The notes under the pieces are model-generated. The model was given only the letters and a program-made list of their open reading frames with translations, had not been told where the DNA came from and ran no database searches. A stretch of DNA of 33,217 nt from positions 1 through 33,217 of the forward strand of contig CATAMV010000082.1 of the NCBI GenBank assembly GCA_949487855.1, in the 5' to 3' direction. Position numbers and translations under genes: made by a program. Every line of letters begins with the position of its first letter. Position 1 is the stretch's first letter. This DNA is from Bacteroidota bacterium. Lineage in GTDB: Bacteria > Bacteroidota > Bacteroidia > Flavobacteriales > Flavobacteriaceae. Positions 1-6,527 of this stretch are shown here, one piece after another.

Positions 1-1014
1 CTACAATGCGTTGTTAATATTCATTACCGCTGCTGGACCTTCATAAACAAATCCCGTATAAAGCTGAATTAAAGACGCGCCTGCTGCAAGTTTTTCTTTT
101 GCATCGTTTGGAGTATGAATACCACCCACTCCTACAATGGGAAATGCCCCTTTACTTTGTGTATGCAAATAACGTATCACTTCTGTACTTCGTTTAGTAA
201 GGGGTTTACCACTTAATCCGCCTGCCTGTTTGGTGAGCGTATCGGGACTTTGCAAACCGTTACGCGCGAGTGTCGTATTCGTTGCAATAACACCATCTAT
301 CTTGGTAACCTCTACAATATCGATAATGTCATCTAATTGCGAATCTGTAAGATCAGGTGCGATTTTTAGTAGTATAGGTTTACGTAAAGATTTTTCACTG
401 TTGCGTTTTTGCAAAACGTTTAACAGCTTAGTCAAAGGTTCTTTTTCTTGTAGATCGCGCAAATTTGGGGTGTTGGGCGAACTCACGTTCACCACAAAAT
501 AATCTACAACATCAAACAACGTATTAAAGCAAATGAGGTAATCATCTTGGGCGTTTTCGTTAGGGGTATTTTTGTTTTTACCAATATTCCCACCAATAAT
601 TACATTTTTATTATGTTGTAATCGTTTTGCAGCAGCTACAACACCTTCGTTGTTAAAGCCCATTCTGTTGATAATACCCATATCTTTTTTAAGCCGAAAA
701 AGTCGAGGCTTGGAATTTCCTCCTTGAGGCTTAGGCGTAACAGTTCCTATTTCAATAAAACCAAATCCAAAGTTTGAAAGTTCTTTAAATCGTTTGGCAT
801 CTTTATCAAATCCAGCTGCTAATCCTACAGGGTTTGGAAACTGTATGCCAAAAACTTTCCTTTTCAAAGAAGGTTTTTTACTGCCATACAATGCTTTAAT
901 CAAAACACCCATAAAAGGGATGCGATGCAACAAGCCAATGGCTGTAAATGAAAAATAATGCACCGATTCGGGGTCAAACAAAAATAGTATGGGTCGAATG
1001 ATGCGTTTATACAT
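1..1014 (-). CDS. pyrD: Class 2 (quinone-dependent) dihydroorotate dehydrogenase
   Basis: Oxidises dihydroorotate to orotate, the fourth step of de novo pyrimidine synthesis, passing electrons through FMN to the membrane quinone pool. The 337-aa length and hydrophobic N-terminal helix (about residues 5-40) fit the membrane-associated class 2 family. Visible motifs are the FMN-binding segment [12 protein letters not shown] (61-72, K71), NRMGFNN (116-122), and [11 protein letters not shown] (176-186), in which S179 lines up with the catalytic serine and N176/N181 with substrate contacts. The gene is complete: its TAG stop occupies the first three bases of the window. It lies 37 nt downstream of yajC on the same strand, but a terminator-like hairpin fills that gap and ends a few bases before the ATG, so expression by read-through or from a promoter inside yajC is inferred. 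Identification is firm. Confidence 0.97.
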   Translation of the reverse strand: MYKRIIRPILFLFDPESVHYFSFTAIGLLHRIPFMGVLIKALYGSKKPSLKRKVFGIQFPNPVGLAAGFDKDAKRFKELSNFGFGFIEIGTVTPKPQGGNSKPRLFRLKKDMGIINRMGFNNEGVVAAAKRLQHNKNVIIGGNIGKNKNTPNENAQDDYLICFNTLFDVVDYFVVNVSSPNTPNLRDLQEKEPLTKLLNVLQKRNSEKSLRKPILLKIAPDLTDSQLDDIIDIVEVTKIDGVIATNTTLARNGLQSPDTLTKQAGGLSGKPLTKRSTEVIRYLHTQSKGAFPIVGVGGIHTPNDAKEKLAAGASLIQLYTGFVYEGPAAVMNINNAL

Positions 1015-1016
1015 AA

Positions 1017-1048
1017 TTTAAAAAAGCACTTCGACTATGAAGTGCTTT
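1017..1048 (-). terminator. Intrinsic terminator (or attenuator) between yajC and pyrD
   Basis: On the minus strand a 10-bp stem (1023-1032 with 1039-1048) closes a 6-nt loop and is followed by a T run through 1021. It starts only a few bases after the yajC stop. The T run ends a few bases before the pyrD ATG (1012-1014), leaving no space for a separate pyrD promoter after it. It may simply end the nusB-DUF1573-yajC transcript, or it may control read-through into pyrD. Confidence 0.75.
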
Positions 1049-1051
1049 GAT

Positions 1052-1333
1052 TTATTTCTTAGGAGTAGCTGTTCTGCGTTGGCTCATTTCTTGAGAAATA
1101 AAGCTTCGCTCCATTTTAACTTTACCTGCCATAGTTTCTATTACACAACTGTCGTTGTTTTCGTTAACCTCAACAACTTTGCCATGAATACCGCCTTTGG
1201 TAACCACCAAATCTCCTTTTTTAAGGTTATTTTTAAAGGTGCGTTCTTTTTTGGCACGTCGTTGTTGCGGTAGAATTAAAAACAAAAACATGACCGCAAA
1301 CATGAGTAGTAAGAATGGTAATTGGTTTCCCAT
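1052..1333 (-). CDS. yajC: Preprotein translocase subunit YajC
   Basis: Small accessory subunit of the SecDF-YajC complex that works with SecYEG at the inner membrane. The 93-aa protein has one N-terminal membrane helix (about 6-22), then a basic stretch QQRRAKKER and the KKGDLVVTKGGIHGKV segment typical of YajC, ending in a basic tail. It starts 10 nt after the DUF1573 lipoprotein gene and is the third gene of an apparent nusB-DUF1573-yajC operon. secD and secF are not in the window. A hairpin terminator follows immediately. Identification is firm from the motif order and size. Confidence 0.95.
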   Translation of the reverse strand: MGNQLPFLLLMFAVMFLFLILPQQRRAKKERTFKNNLKKGDLVVTKGGIHGKVVEVNENNDSCVIETMAGKVKMERSFISQEMSQRRTATPKK

Positions 1334-1343
1334 TATATAAATT

Positions 1344-1832
1344 TTAGTTAGTAGATTGGTTACGAGCAGCTTGACGCTGTTTTTCTTTTACAGGATCTGG
1401 TGTTACTACAGTTTTGATACGCAAAATTTCACGTCCGCGTTCGGTATTTGTAGTAAGCGTTACTGTTTTGGTTTGATTTCCTGGCTTGTTGGCAGAATCA
1501 AATTTAACCTTGATCTCTCTGGTTTCACCAGGTGCAATTGGCGTGTCCTTGGGATACTCAGGAACGGTACAACCGCAACTCCCGCGTGCATCCAAAATCG
1601 TTAAATCACTTTCACCTGTATTGGTAAATGAAAAAGCAGTTTCGACAACGTCTCCTTCGTTAATAACGCCAAAATCATGCTCTTTTTTATCAAAAGTTAA
1701 TACAGGAAGATCGTTGTTTGCTTCTTGACGCGCTTCTACTTCAGCAAGATTTTCTTGCTTTACTTTTTTAGCTGCATTTCCAGAGCAACTCATAATAAAT
1801 AGACCCAATAGGGCAAAAATCCATGTTTTCAT
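1344..1832 (-). CDS. DUF1573 domain lipoprotein
   Basis: About 162 aa from the ATG at 1830-1832. A longer reading would need a TTG 18 nt upstream; the ATG is preferred because it gives a clean lipoprotein signal peptide (MKTWIFALLGLFIMSCSG) with a lipobox ending at the Cys of IMSC. The mature part contains one DUF1573 domain: DFGVINEGDVVE, FTNTGESDL, GSCGCTVPEYP, then APGETREIKVKFD. This is the Ig-like fold, related to ASPM/SPD-2/Hydin-type domains, common in Bacteroidota. Its biochemical role is unknown; it is probably a periplasm-facing anchored protein. It sits between nusB (29-nt gap) and yajC (10-nt gap), so co-transcription is likely. Confidence 0.9.
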   Translation of the reverse strand: MKTWIFALLGLFIMSCSGNAAKKVKQENLAEVEARQEANNDLPVLTFDKKEHDFGVINEGDVVETAFSFTNTGESDLTILDARGSCGCTVPEYPKDTPIAPGETREIKVKFDSANKPGNQTKTVTLTTNTERGREILRIKTVVTPDPVKEKQRQAARNQSTN

Positions 1833-1861
1833 AAATTGTAATTTTTCCAAAAATAAACATA

Positions 1862-2794
1862 TTACTGCATTCCGCGTAAATTTTTACGAATGCGTTTCTG
1901 CTCGGTTAATTCTTTTACTACTTTATCCAAAATACCATTGATAAATATGCTGCTTTTTGGGGTTGCGTATTCTTTAGCAATTTCCAAATATTCATTGATG
2001 GTAACATTCACAGGAATAGACGGAAAATACAACAACTCTGCCAGCGCCATTAGTAATAAAGTGAAATCTAAGCTCGCAATACGGTCTGGATCCCAGTTTG
2101 GCGTTCTACCAATAATTTCGTTTTGTAGTTCTTGTTTGTTCAGCATAACCTTACGAAACAGCTCTAACGAAAATTTTTGATCCGCTTCGTCCTTATATAA
2201 ATGGGGTATTATCGCATCAAGTGAATCGATGCGTTTAAGGCTGTTACGAACAATGGTGTTAACAAGAGGAATATCGTCCATCCAAGAGATATTTACCTCC
2301 TCAATAAACTCAGGCAATCTATCAAATGGTGCAATTACATTAGTGAACAGCGAAATCAAAAGGGCTTTATCGGACTCCAACGACGTAGTTTCTTCAGCCA
2401 AATAAGTGTGGTACACCTCGCTTTCAGAAATGGCGTCCCAAATCAATCGTACATATTCGTCGTGTTTTTTCCAGAATTTAAGTTTGTGTTTGGTGCGTAA
2501 GGCATCCAATTTTGGGTTTTCCATCAACATTTTTAGCGCTTGATTGGAAAAGAATTTTGGGTTTACTTCGTTTTTATCGGCTGTCAAATGCTTTTCGGTA
2601 TTTTTCAAATAAAGCTGATATCCGCAAGCATGCAATTCAACAAACAAATCCAAAAGTGTAATGTAGAGCAACTGAAAATCTTGACTGCTCTTGAGTATCC
2701 ACGATTCGCCTGCTTTGAGGTTATCGTTTGGGTCTAGCTGTTGGGCGTAGAGGGCTTGCATAACCTTAGTGCGAAGATGCCGTCTTGTAATCAT
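1862..2794 (-). CDS. nusB: Transcription antitermination factor NusB, long Bacteroidota form
   Basis: NusB binds boxA RNA with NusE (ribosomal protein S10) in rRNA antitermination. The protein is 310 aa, about twice the classic size of roughly 140 aa. The NusB fold appears split. The first helix, RRHLRTKVMQALYAQQLD, is at residues 4-21, and the rest (DRIASLDFTLLLMALAELLYF and VNVTINEYLEIAKEYATPKSSIFINGILDKV) lies at about 235-292. The roughly 200 residues between are charged and helix-rich with no motif I recognise. The start ATG is at 2792-2794. It is the first gene of the operon with the DUF1573 lipoprotein and yajC, and is divergent from the ABC exporter. The identification is firm; what the insertion does is unknown. 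Confidence 0.93.
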   Translation of the reverse strand: MITRRHLRTKVMQALYAQQLDPNDNLKAGESWILKSSQDFQLLYITLLDLFVELHACGYQLYLKNTEKHLTADKNEVNPKFFSNQALKMLMENPKLDALRTKHKLKFWKKHDEYVRLIWDAISESEVYHTYLAEETTSLESDKALLISLFTNVIAPFDRLPEFIEEVNISWMDDIPLVNTIVRNSLKRIDSLDAIIPHLYKDEADQKFSLELFRKVMLNKQELQNEIIGRTPNWDPDRIASLDFTLLLMALAELLYFPSIPVNVTINEYLEIAKEYATPKSSIFINGILDKVVKELTEQKRIRKNLRGMQ

Positions 2795-2818
2795 GTATTA
2801 GAACGTCTTTTGATGAAG

Positions 2819-2874
2819 CAAAAATACGATGTTTAACTTTAGATTTGGTACAACCTACTAAAAACTTATCTTCG
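2819..2874. promoter_or_regulatory. Divergent promoters for nusB and the ABC exporter
   Basis: Plus strand: TTG (2845-2847), 19 nt, TATCTTCG (2867-2874), one base off the Bacteroidota -7 consensus TAnnTTTG, 12 nt before the TTG start of the exporter. Minus strand: TATTTTTG (2826 down to 2819) with a TTG at 2853-2851, spacing 24 nt, slightly long. By-eye match only. Confidence 0.5.
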
Positions 2875-2886
2875 TAAAAAAATAGC

Positions 2887-4647
2887 TTGCGCGCGCTTCA
2901 ATACCTAAACCGTTATCTCAAAAAATACCGATCACTTCTGTTGTTGGGGTTGTTATTTACCGTTTTTTCTCGAGTATTTGCCGTTTTGGCTCCAAGTTTA
3001 GTTGGTGACTCTATTACTGAAATAGAAAAGTTTATACAAAGTGGTGAAACAGACTTAACTGCCATAAAAAAAACATTACTCACTAACATTGCACTTATTA
3101 TTGGTGCTGCGCTGATTTCTGGGGGATTTACATTTGTCATGCGTCAAAGCATTATTAATGTATCGCGTCACATTGAATACGATCTTAAAAACACCGTTTA
3201 TAATCAATACCAAAAGCTTTCGTTGCGCTTTTACAAGCAAAACCGCACTGGTGATTTAATGAGTCGAATTAGCGAGGATGTATCTAGAGTACGTATGTAT
3301 GTTGGTCCTGCGCTTATGTACAGCGTCAACACCATTACATTATTCATAATCGTGATTAGCTATATGGTGAGTGTTGCGCCCAAACTAACGCTTTACACCC
3401 TTCTCCCCTTACCTATTTTATCGGTCATGATATACAAGCTCAGTAAGGCCATACACGAGCGCAGTACACTAGTGCAGCAAATGCTGTCGCAGCTTTCCAC
3501 ATTTGCACAAGAAACTTTTAGCGGAATTAACGTAATAAAATCTTATGCCATAGAGCCCAACCGCATAGCAGAAATGGAACGCATTTCAGAGGAAAGCCGC
3601 ACAAAAAACATGTCGCTTGTGCAAGTACAAGCCTGGTTTTTCCCGATGATGATATTGCTCATTGGCATCAGTAATGTTTTGGTGATTTTTATAGGTGGAA
3701 GTCAATACATTTCTGGTCAAATTGAACTGGGGGTATTGGCAGAGTTTATTATATACGTAAATATGCTCACTTGGCCTGTGGCAACAGTGGGTTGGGTAAC
3801 TTCTATTGTACAACAAGCAGAGGCATCTCAAAAACGTATCAATGAGTTTTTAGCGCAAGAACCTGATATTCAAGATAAAGAGAAAACGCTGCGCACCATA
3901 GAACATATGTCAATTGCATTTGATTCCGTACATTTTACTTACGATGACACAGGAATTCAGGCGCTCAAAGGAGTATCTTTTGCTGTGGAAGAGGGTAAAA
4001 CAATTGCTATAATGGGTCCAACAGGATCGGGCAAAACAACACTTTTACAATTGCTTTCAAAAACGTATTTACCACATTCTGGAGAAGTAATGATTGGTGG
4101 GAAATCGATTAATGACTATGCACAAAACGATATTCGAGAAGCAATGGGCGTGGTACCACAGCAACCGTTTTTGTTTTCTGACACGATTTCGAATAACATT
4201 CGTTTTGGTAAACAAGATGCCACAGAAAAAGAAATAGTAGCCGCTGCCAAACAAGCCGCTGTACACGATAATATTGATGCATTTTCAGCAAAGTATGAGA
4301 CCATGCTTGGTGAGCGAGGAATTACCCTTTCAGGAGGACAAAAACAACGGGTTTCTATTGCACGCGCACTCATCAAGAACCCAAAACTTTTGTTGCTTGA
4401 TGATTGCCTTTCGGCCGTTGACACCGAAACCGAAGAGGCTATTTTAACATCCTTAAAAGCTACTAACAAAAACACCACAACCGTAATCGTATGTCACCGT
4501 GTTTCATCGGCAAAAAATGCGGATTATATTCTTATCCTTAAAGATGGAGAAGTTGCACAGTTTGGCACACATAAATCCCTTATCAAAGATGACGGTTACT
4601 ACAAAGATTTATATACCCAACAGCGTTTGGAAGAAGAAAGTATTTAA
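2887..4647 (+). CDS. ABC transporter half-exporter (type IV, MsbA/LmrA-like), Asp in place of catalytic Glu
   Basis: A 586-aa transmembrane domain plus ATPase fusion that would export a lipid, drug or peptide as a dimer. Six membrane helices span about residues 15-310. The ATPase domain has Walker A GPTGSGKTT (377-385), a Q-loop near 425-426, signature LSGGQ (481-485), Walker B LLLLD (501-505), D-loop SAVD (509-512) and H-loop His537. Residue 506 is Asp where active exporters carry the catalytic Glu; this is the pattern of the degenerate subunit in heterodimeric exporters, yet no partner half is adjacent. The start is TTG: an in-frame TAA lies at 2875-2877 and the first internal Met is residue 85. 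It is divergent from nusB and followed after 42 nt by the PUR-like gene. The substrate cannot be predicted. Confidence 0.92.
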   Translation: MRALQYLNRYLKKYRSLLLLGLLFTVFSRVFAVLAPSLVGDSITEIEKFIQSGETDLTAIKKTLLTNIALIIGAALISGGFTFVMRQSIINVSRHIEYDLKNTVYNQYQKLSLRFYKQNRTGDLMSRISEDVSRVRMYVGPALMYSVNTITLFIIVISYMVSVAPKLTLYTLLPLPILSVMIYKLSKAIHERSTLVQQMLSQLSTFAQETFSGINVIKSYAIEPNRIAEMERISEESRTKNMSLVQVQAWFFPMMILLIGISNVLVIFIGGSQYISGQIELGVLAEFIIYVNMLTWPVATVGWVTSIVQQAEASQKRINEFLAQEPDIQDKEKTLRTIEHMSIAFDSVHFTYDDTGIQALKGVSFAVEEGKTIAIMGPTGSGKTTLLQLLSKTYLPHSGEVMIGGKSINDYAQNDIREAMGVVPQQPFLFSDTISNNIRFGKQDATEKEIVAAAKQAAVHDNIDAFSAKYETMLGERGITLSGGQKQRVSIARALIKNPKLLLLDDCLSAVDTETEEAILTSLKATNKNTTTVIVCHRVSSAKNADYILILKDGEVAQFGTHKSLIKDDGYYKDLYTQQRLEEESI

Positions 4648-4689
4648 GCATTTGAGATTTACTATATTTACTATTACAAATCTTACATT

Positions 4690-4950
4690 ATGGAAACTTT
4701 CGAACATTCGCAAAGCGTTCGTGAATTATGCCTACTAGCGGGTTCTCGCACATATTATTTCGATTTAAAACAAACTAAAGCAAATGATTATTACTTAATC
4801 ATTTCGGAGCGTAAAAAATCTCAAGAAGGAAAATTACTTAAAAAGCAAAGACTCTATTTATACATGGAACACTTTGAGGCTTTTAGCGAAATGCTAGCAG
4901 AGCTAACAAACTTTATCAAAAAGGAAAAAGGAAATGTGGTATTGCGATAG
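4690..4950 (+). CDS. PUR-alpha-like DNA/RNA-binding protein (DUF3276)
   Basis: An 86-aa protein resembling the Bacteroidota DUF3276 family, a single PUR-type repeat related to eukaryotic Pur-alpha and Borrelia BpuR. Supporting features are the beta-rich core TYYFDLKQTKANDYYLIISE (21-40) with the basic stretch RKKSQEG after it, a second beta strand QRLYLYMEHFEAF, and a C-terminal helix. Family members bind single-stranded nucleic acid; the target here is unknown. It begins with ATG 42 nt after the ABC exporter. A short hairpin with a 5-bp stem (4947-4951 with 4961-4965) and a T run follows its stop and overlaps the next gene's promoter. Confidence 0.82.
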   Translation: METFEHSQSVRELCLLAGSRTYYFDLKQTKANDYYLIISERKKSQEGKLLKKQRLYLYMEHFEAFSEMLAELTNFIKKEKGNVVLR

Positions 4951-4970
4951 CGTATTTATAGCTATTTTTG
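4942..4970 (+). promoter_or_regulatory. Promoter of the thioredoxin-like gene
   Basis: TTG (4942-4944), 18 nt, TATTTTTG (4963-4970) is a full match to the Bacteroidota primary-sigma consensus, 20 nt before the ATG at 4991. The -33 element lies inside the last codons of the PUR-like gene. Confidence 0.7.
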
Positions 4971-4990
4971 AGATCTAAATATAATATAAA

Positions 4991-5551
4991 ATGGCAAGAA
5001 CTCCTTCAAATATGCTTGACCTTGGAACAAAAGCACCAAATTTCACTTTACCAAATACCATAGATGAAAAGGCATACTCTTTTTTAGATGTTGAAGGGAA
5101 ACATGGAACCGTAGTTATGTTTATATGCAACCATTGCCCTTATGTACTGCATGTTTTTAACGGCATTACATCGTTAGCAAATGACTACATAAATCAAGGT
5201 ATTGGATTTGTAGCGATCTCAAGTAATGATGTAGAAAACTACCCCGATGATTCGCCCAAATTGATGAAAACAACAGCAAAGGAACAAGGTTTTCAATTCC
5301 CGTATTTGTATGATGAATCGCAAGATGTTGCCAAAGCCTATGACGCAGCATGCACACCTGATTTTTATCTTTTTGATGCAAAACGCGCATTGGTTTATCG
5401 AGGACAAATGGACGACTCAAGACCTAAAAACGACATTCCAGTTTCTGGAAAAGATTTGCGTGCAGCATTAGATGCACTTCTCGGGGGAACCCCGATTGAT
5501 TCGATTCAAAAACCAAGTTTGGGCTGTAATATCAAATGGAAAGCTAGTTAA
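4991..5551 (+). CDS. Thioredoxin-fold redoxin (AhpC/TSA-like) with CxxC motif
   Basis: A 186-aa cytoplasmic redox protein without a signal peptide. The N-terminus [13 protein letters not shown] is the peroxiredoxin/redoxin entry motif. The active site is ICNHCPYV with C46 and C49, followed by the CTPDFYLFD segment (C121) that carries the cis-Pro loop, and a fourth Cys near the end (LGCNIKWK, C179). Proteins of this type are usually annotated as thioredoxin-family or alkyl hydroperoxide reductase-like; whether this one reduces peroxides or acts as a thiol reductase is not clear. It has its own promoter. Its last 8 bases overlap the 3' end of the convergent prolyl isomerase gene. Confidence 0.88.
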   Translation: MARTPSNMLDLGTKAPNFTLPNTIDEKAYSFLDVEGKHGTVVMFICNHCPYVLHVFNGITSLANDYINQGIGFVAISSNDVENYPDDSPKLMKTTAKEQGFQFPYLYDESQDVAKAYDAACTPDFYLFDAKRALVYRGQMDDSRPKNDIPVSGKDLRAALDALLGGTPIDSIQKPSLGCNIKWKAS

Positions 5552-6476
5552 CAGCTACAAGTTCTACGTCAAAAATCAGCGTAGCATTTGGTGGAATAAC
5601 CCCTCCTGCGCCTTGTGCGCCATATCCTAAATCACTTGGGATTACAAAGCGTGCTTTATCGCCAACAGAAAGCAACTGAATGCCTTCGTCCCACCCTGGA
5701 ATTACTTGACCAACACCTAAGGCAAAATCAATAGGCTGATTGCGCTTATACGATGAATCGAAAACAGTACCATCAACCAATTGTCCTTTGTAGTGTACGC
5801 TAACGGTTTTACCTTTTTCAGCAGCAGTTCCCTTCCCTCGCTGAATAAATTGGTAACGAAGTCCTGAAGTTGTTTTATCAAACCCAGCGGCAATTTTATC
5901 AAGTGCTTTGTCTTGTTCCTCACGTTCTTGACGCAAACGCTCTTCGCGACTTCCTTCAAAGGTTCTGAAAGCTTCAACAGCATTCCAAGCTTCTGCTGAT
6001 GCGCCAATACGCTCAATGGAAAGAGCCTCAATTTCGTCATTTTGCGCAATTGCATTTACAACATCTTGACCTTCTTCTACAAAGCCAAATACAGTGTGTT
6101 TTCCATCAAGCCAAGAAGTTTCATTATGTGTAATAAAAAATTGACTTCCATTCGTACCTGGACCTGCATTTGCCATAGACAACACGCCTGGCCTATCGTG
6201 CCTTAATTCAGCATGAATCTCGTCATCAAATTGATATCCTGGACCACCAGTGCCCGTACGCTGTGGACAGCCACCTTGAATCATAAAGTCTGCAATTACA
6301 CGATGGAAACAAAGTCCATCATAGTAAGGTGTGCCTTGAGGTTTGTGGGAGTTTTCAAGATTTCCTTCTGCTAACGCAACAAAATTCCCTACCGTCCCCG
6401 GAGTTTCGTTGTGTGTTAGGCGTACTTTTATTGTTCCTTTGGGAGTAGTAAATACGGCGTAAATTCCTTCGCTCAT
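5544..6476 (-). CDS. Dual-domain prolyl isomerase: cyclophilin fused to FKBP
   Basis: A 310-aa protein with two unrelated peptidyl-prolyl cis-trans isomerase folds. Residues 1-160 are a cyclophilin: [13 protein letters not shown] (R59, F64, Q67), the [10 protein letters not shown] segment (107-116), and W122 and H127. Residues 160-200 form a charged helical linker ([20 protein letters not shown]). Residues 205-310 are an FKBP domain: [18 protein letters not shown] (Y229, D240), [11 protein letters not shown] (W262), Y285, and the closing [13 protein letters not shown]. All main catalytic positions of both folds appear intact. There is no signal peptide, so it is probably cytoplasmic. The order cyclophilin then FKBP matches dual immunophilins already described in flavobacteria. 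It lies 39 nt downstream of recQ. Confidence 0.95.
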   Translation of the reverse strand: MSEGIYAVFTTPKGTIKVRLTHNETPGTVGNFVALAEGNLENSHKPQGTPYYDGLCFHRVIADFMIQGGCPQRTGTGGPGYQFDDEIHAELRHDRPGVLSMANAGPGTNGSQFFITHNETSWLDGKHTVFGFVEEGQDVVNAIAQNDEIEALSIERIGASAEAWNAVEAFRTFEGSREERLRQEREEQDKALDKIAAGFDKTTSGLRYQFIQRGKGTAAEKGKTVSVHYKGQLVDGTVFDSSYKRNQPIDFALGVGQVIPGWDEGIQLLSVGDKARFVIPSDLGYGAQGAGGVIPPNATLIFDVELVAVN

Positions 6477-6495
6477 TAGTCAAAATTTTAAGATG

Positions 6496-6527
6496 CGAAA
6501 GTAGCCATAAAAAGATTAGTTTGCCAC
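6496..6527 (-). promoter_or_regulatory. Possible promoter of the dual prolyl isomerase gene
   Basis: Minus-strand TACTTTCG (6503 down to 6496) is one base off TAnnTTTG and ends 19 nt before the ATG, the same spacing as the clearer promoters here. At the -33 position only GTG (6527-6525, spacing 21) is found. It overlaps the end of recQ, so read-through from recQ is equally possible. Confidence 0.35.

Noticed and set aside
4652-4670. TATATTTA upstream of the PUR-like gene as its own promoter
   Set aside because: The only nearby TTG is 8 nt away and the last base of the element is off; read-through from the ABC exporter is simpler.
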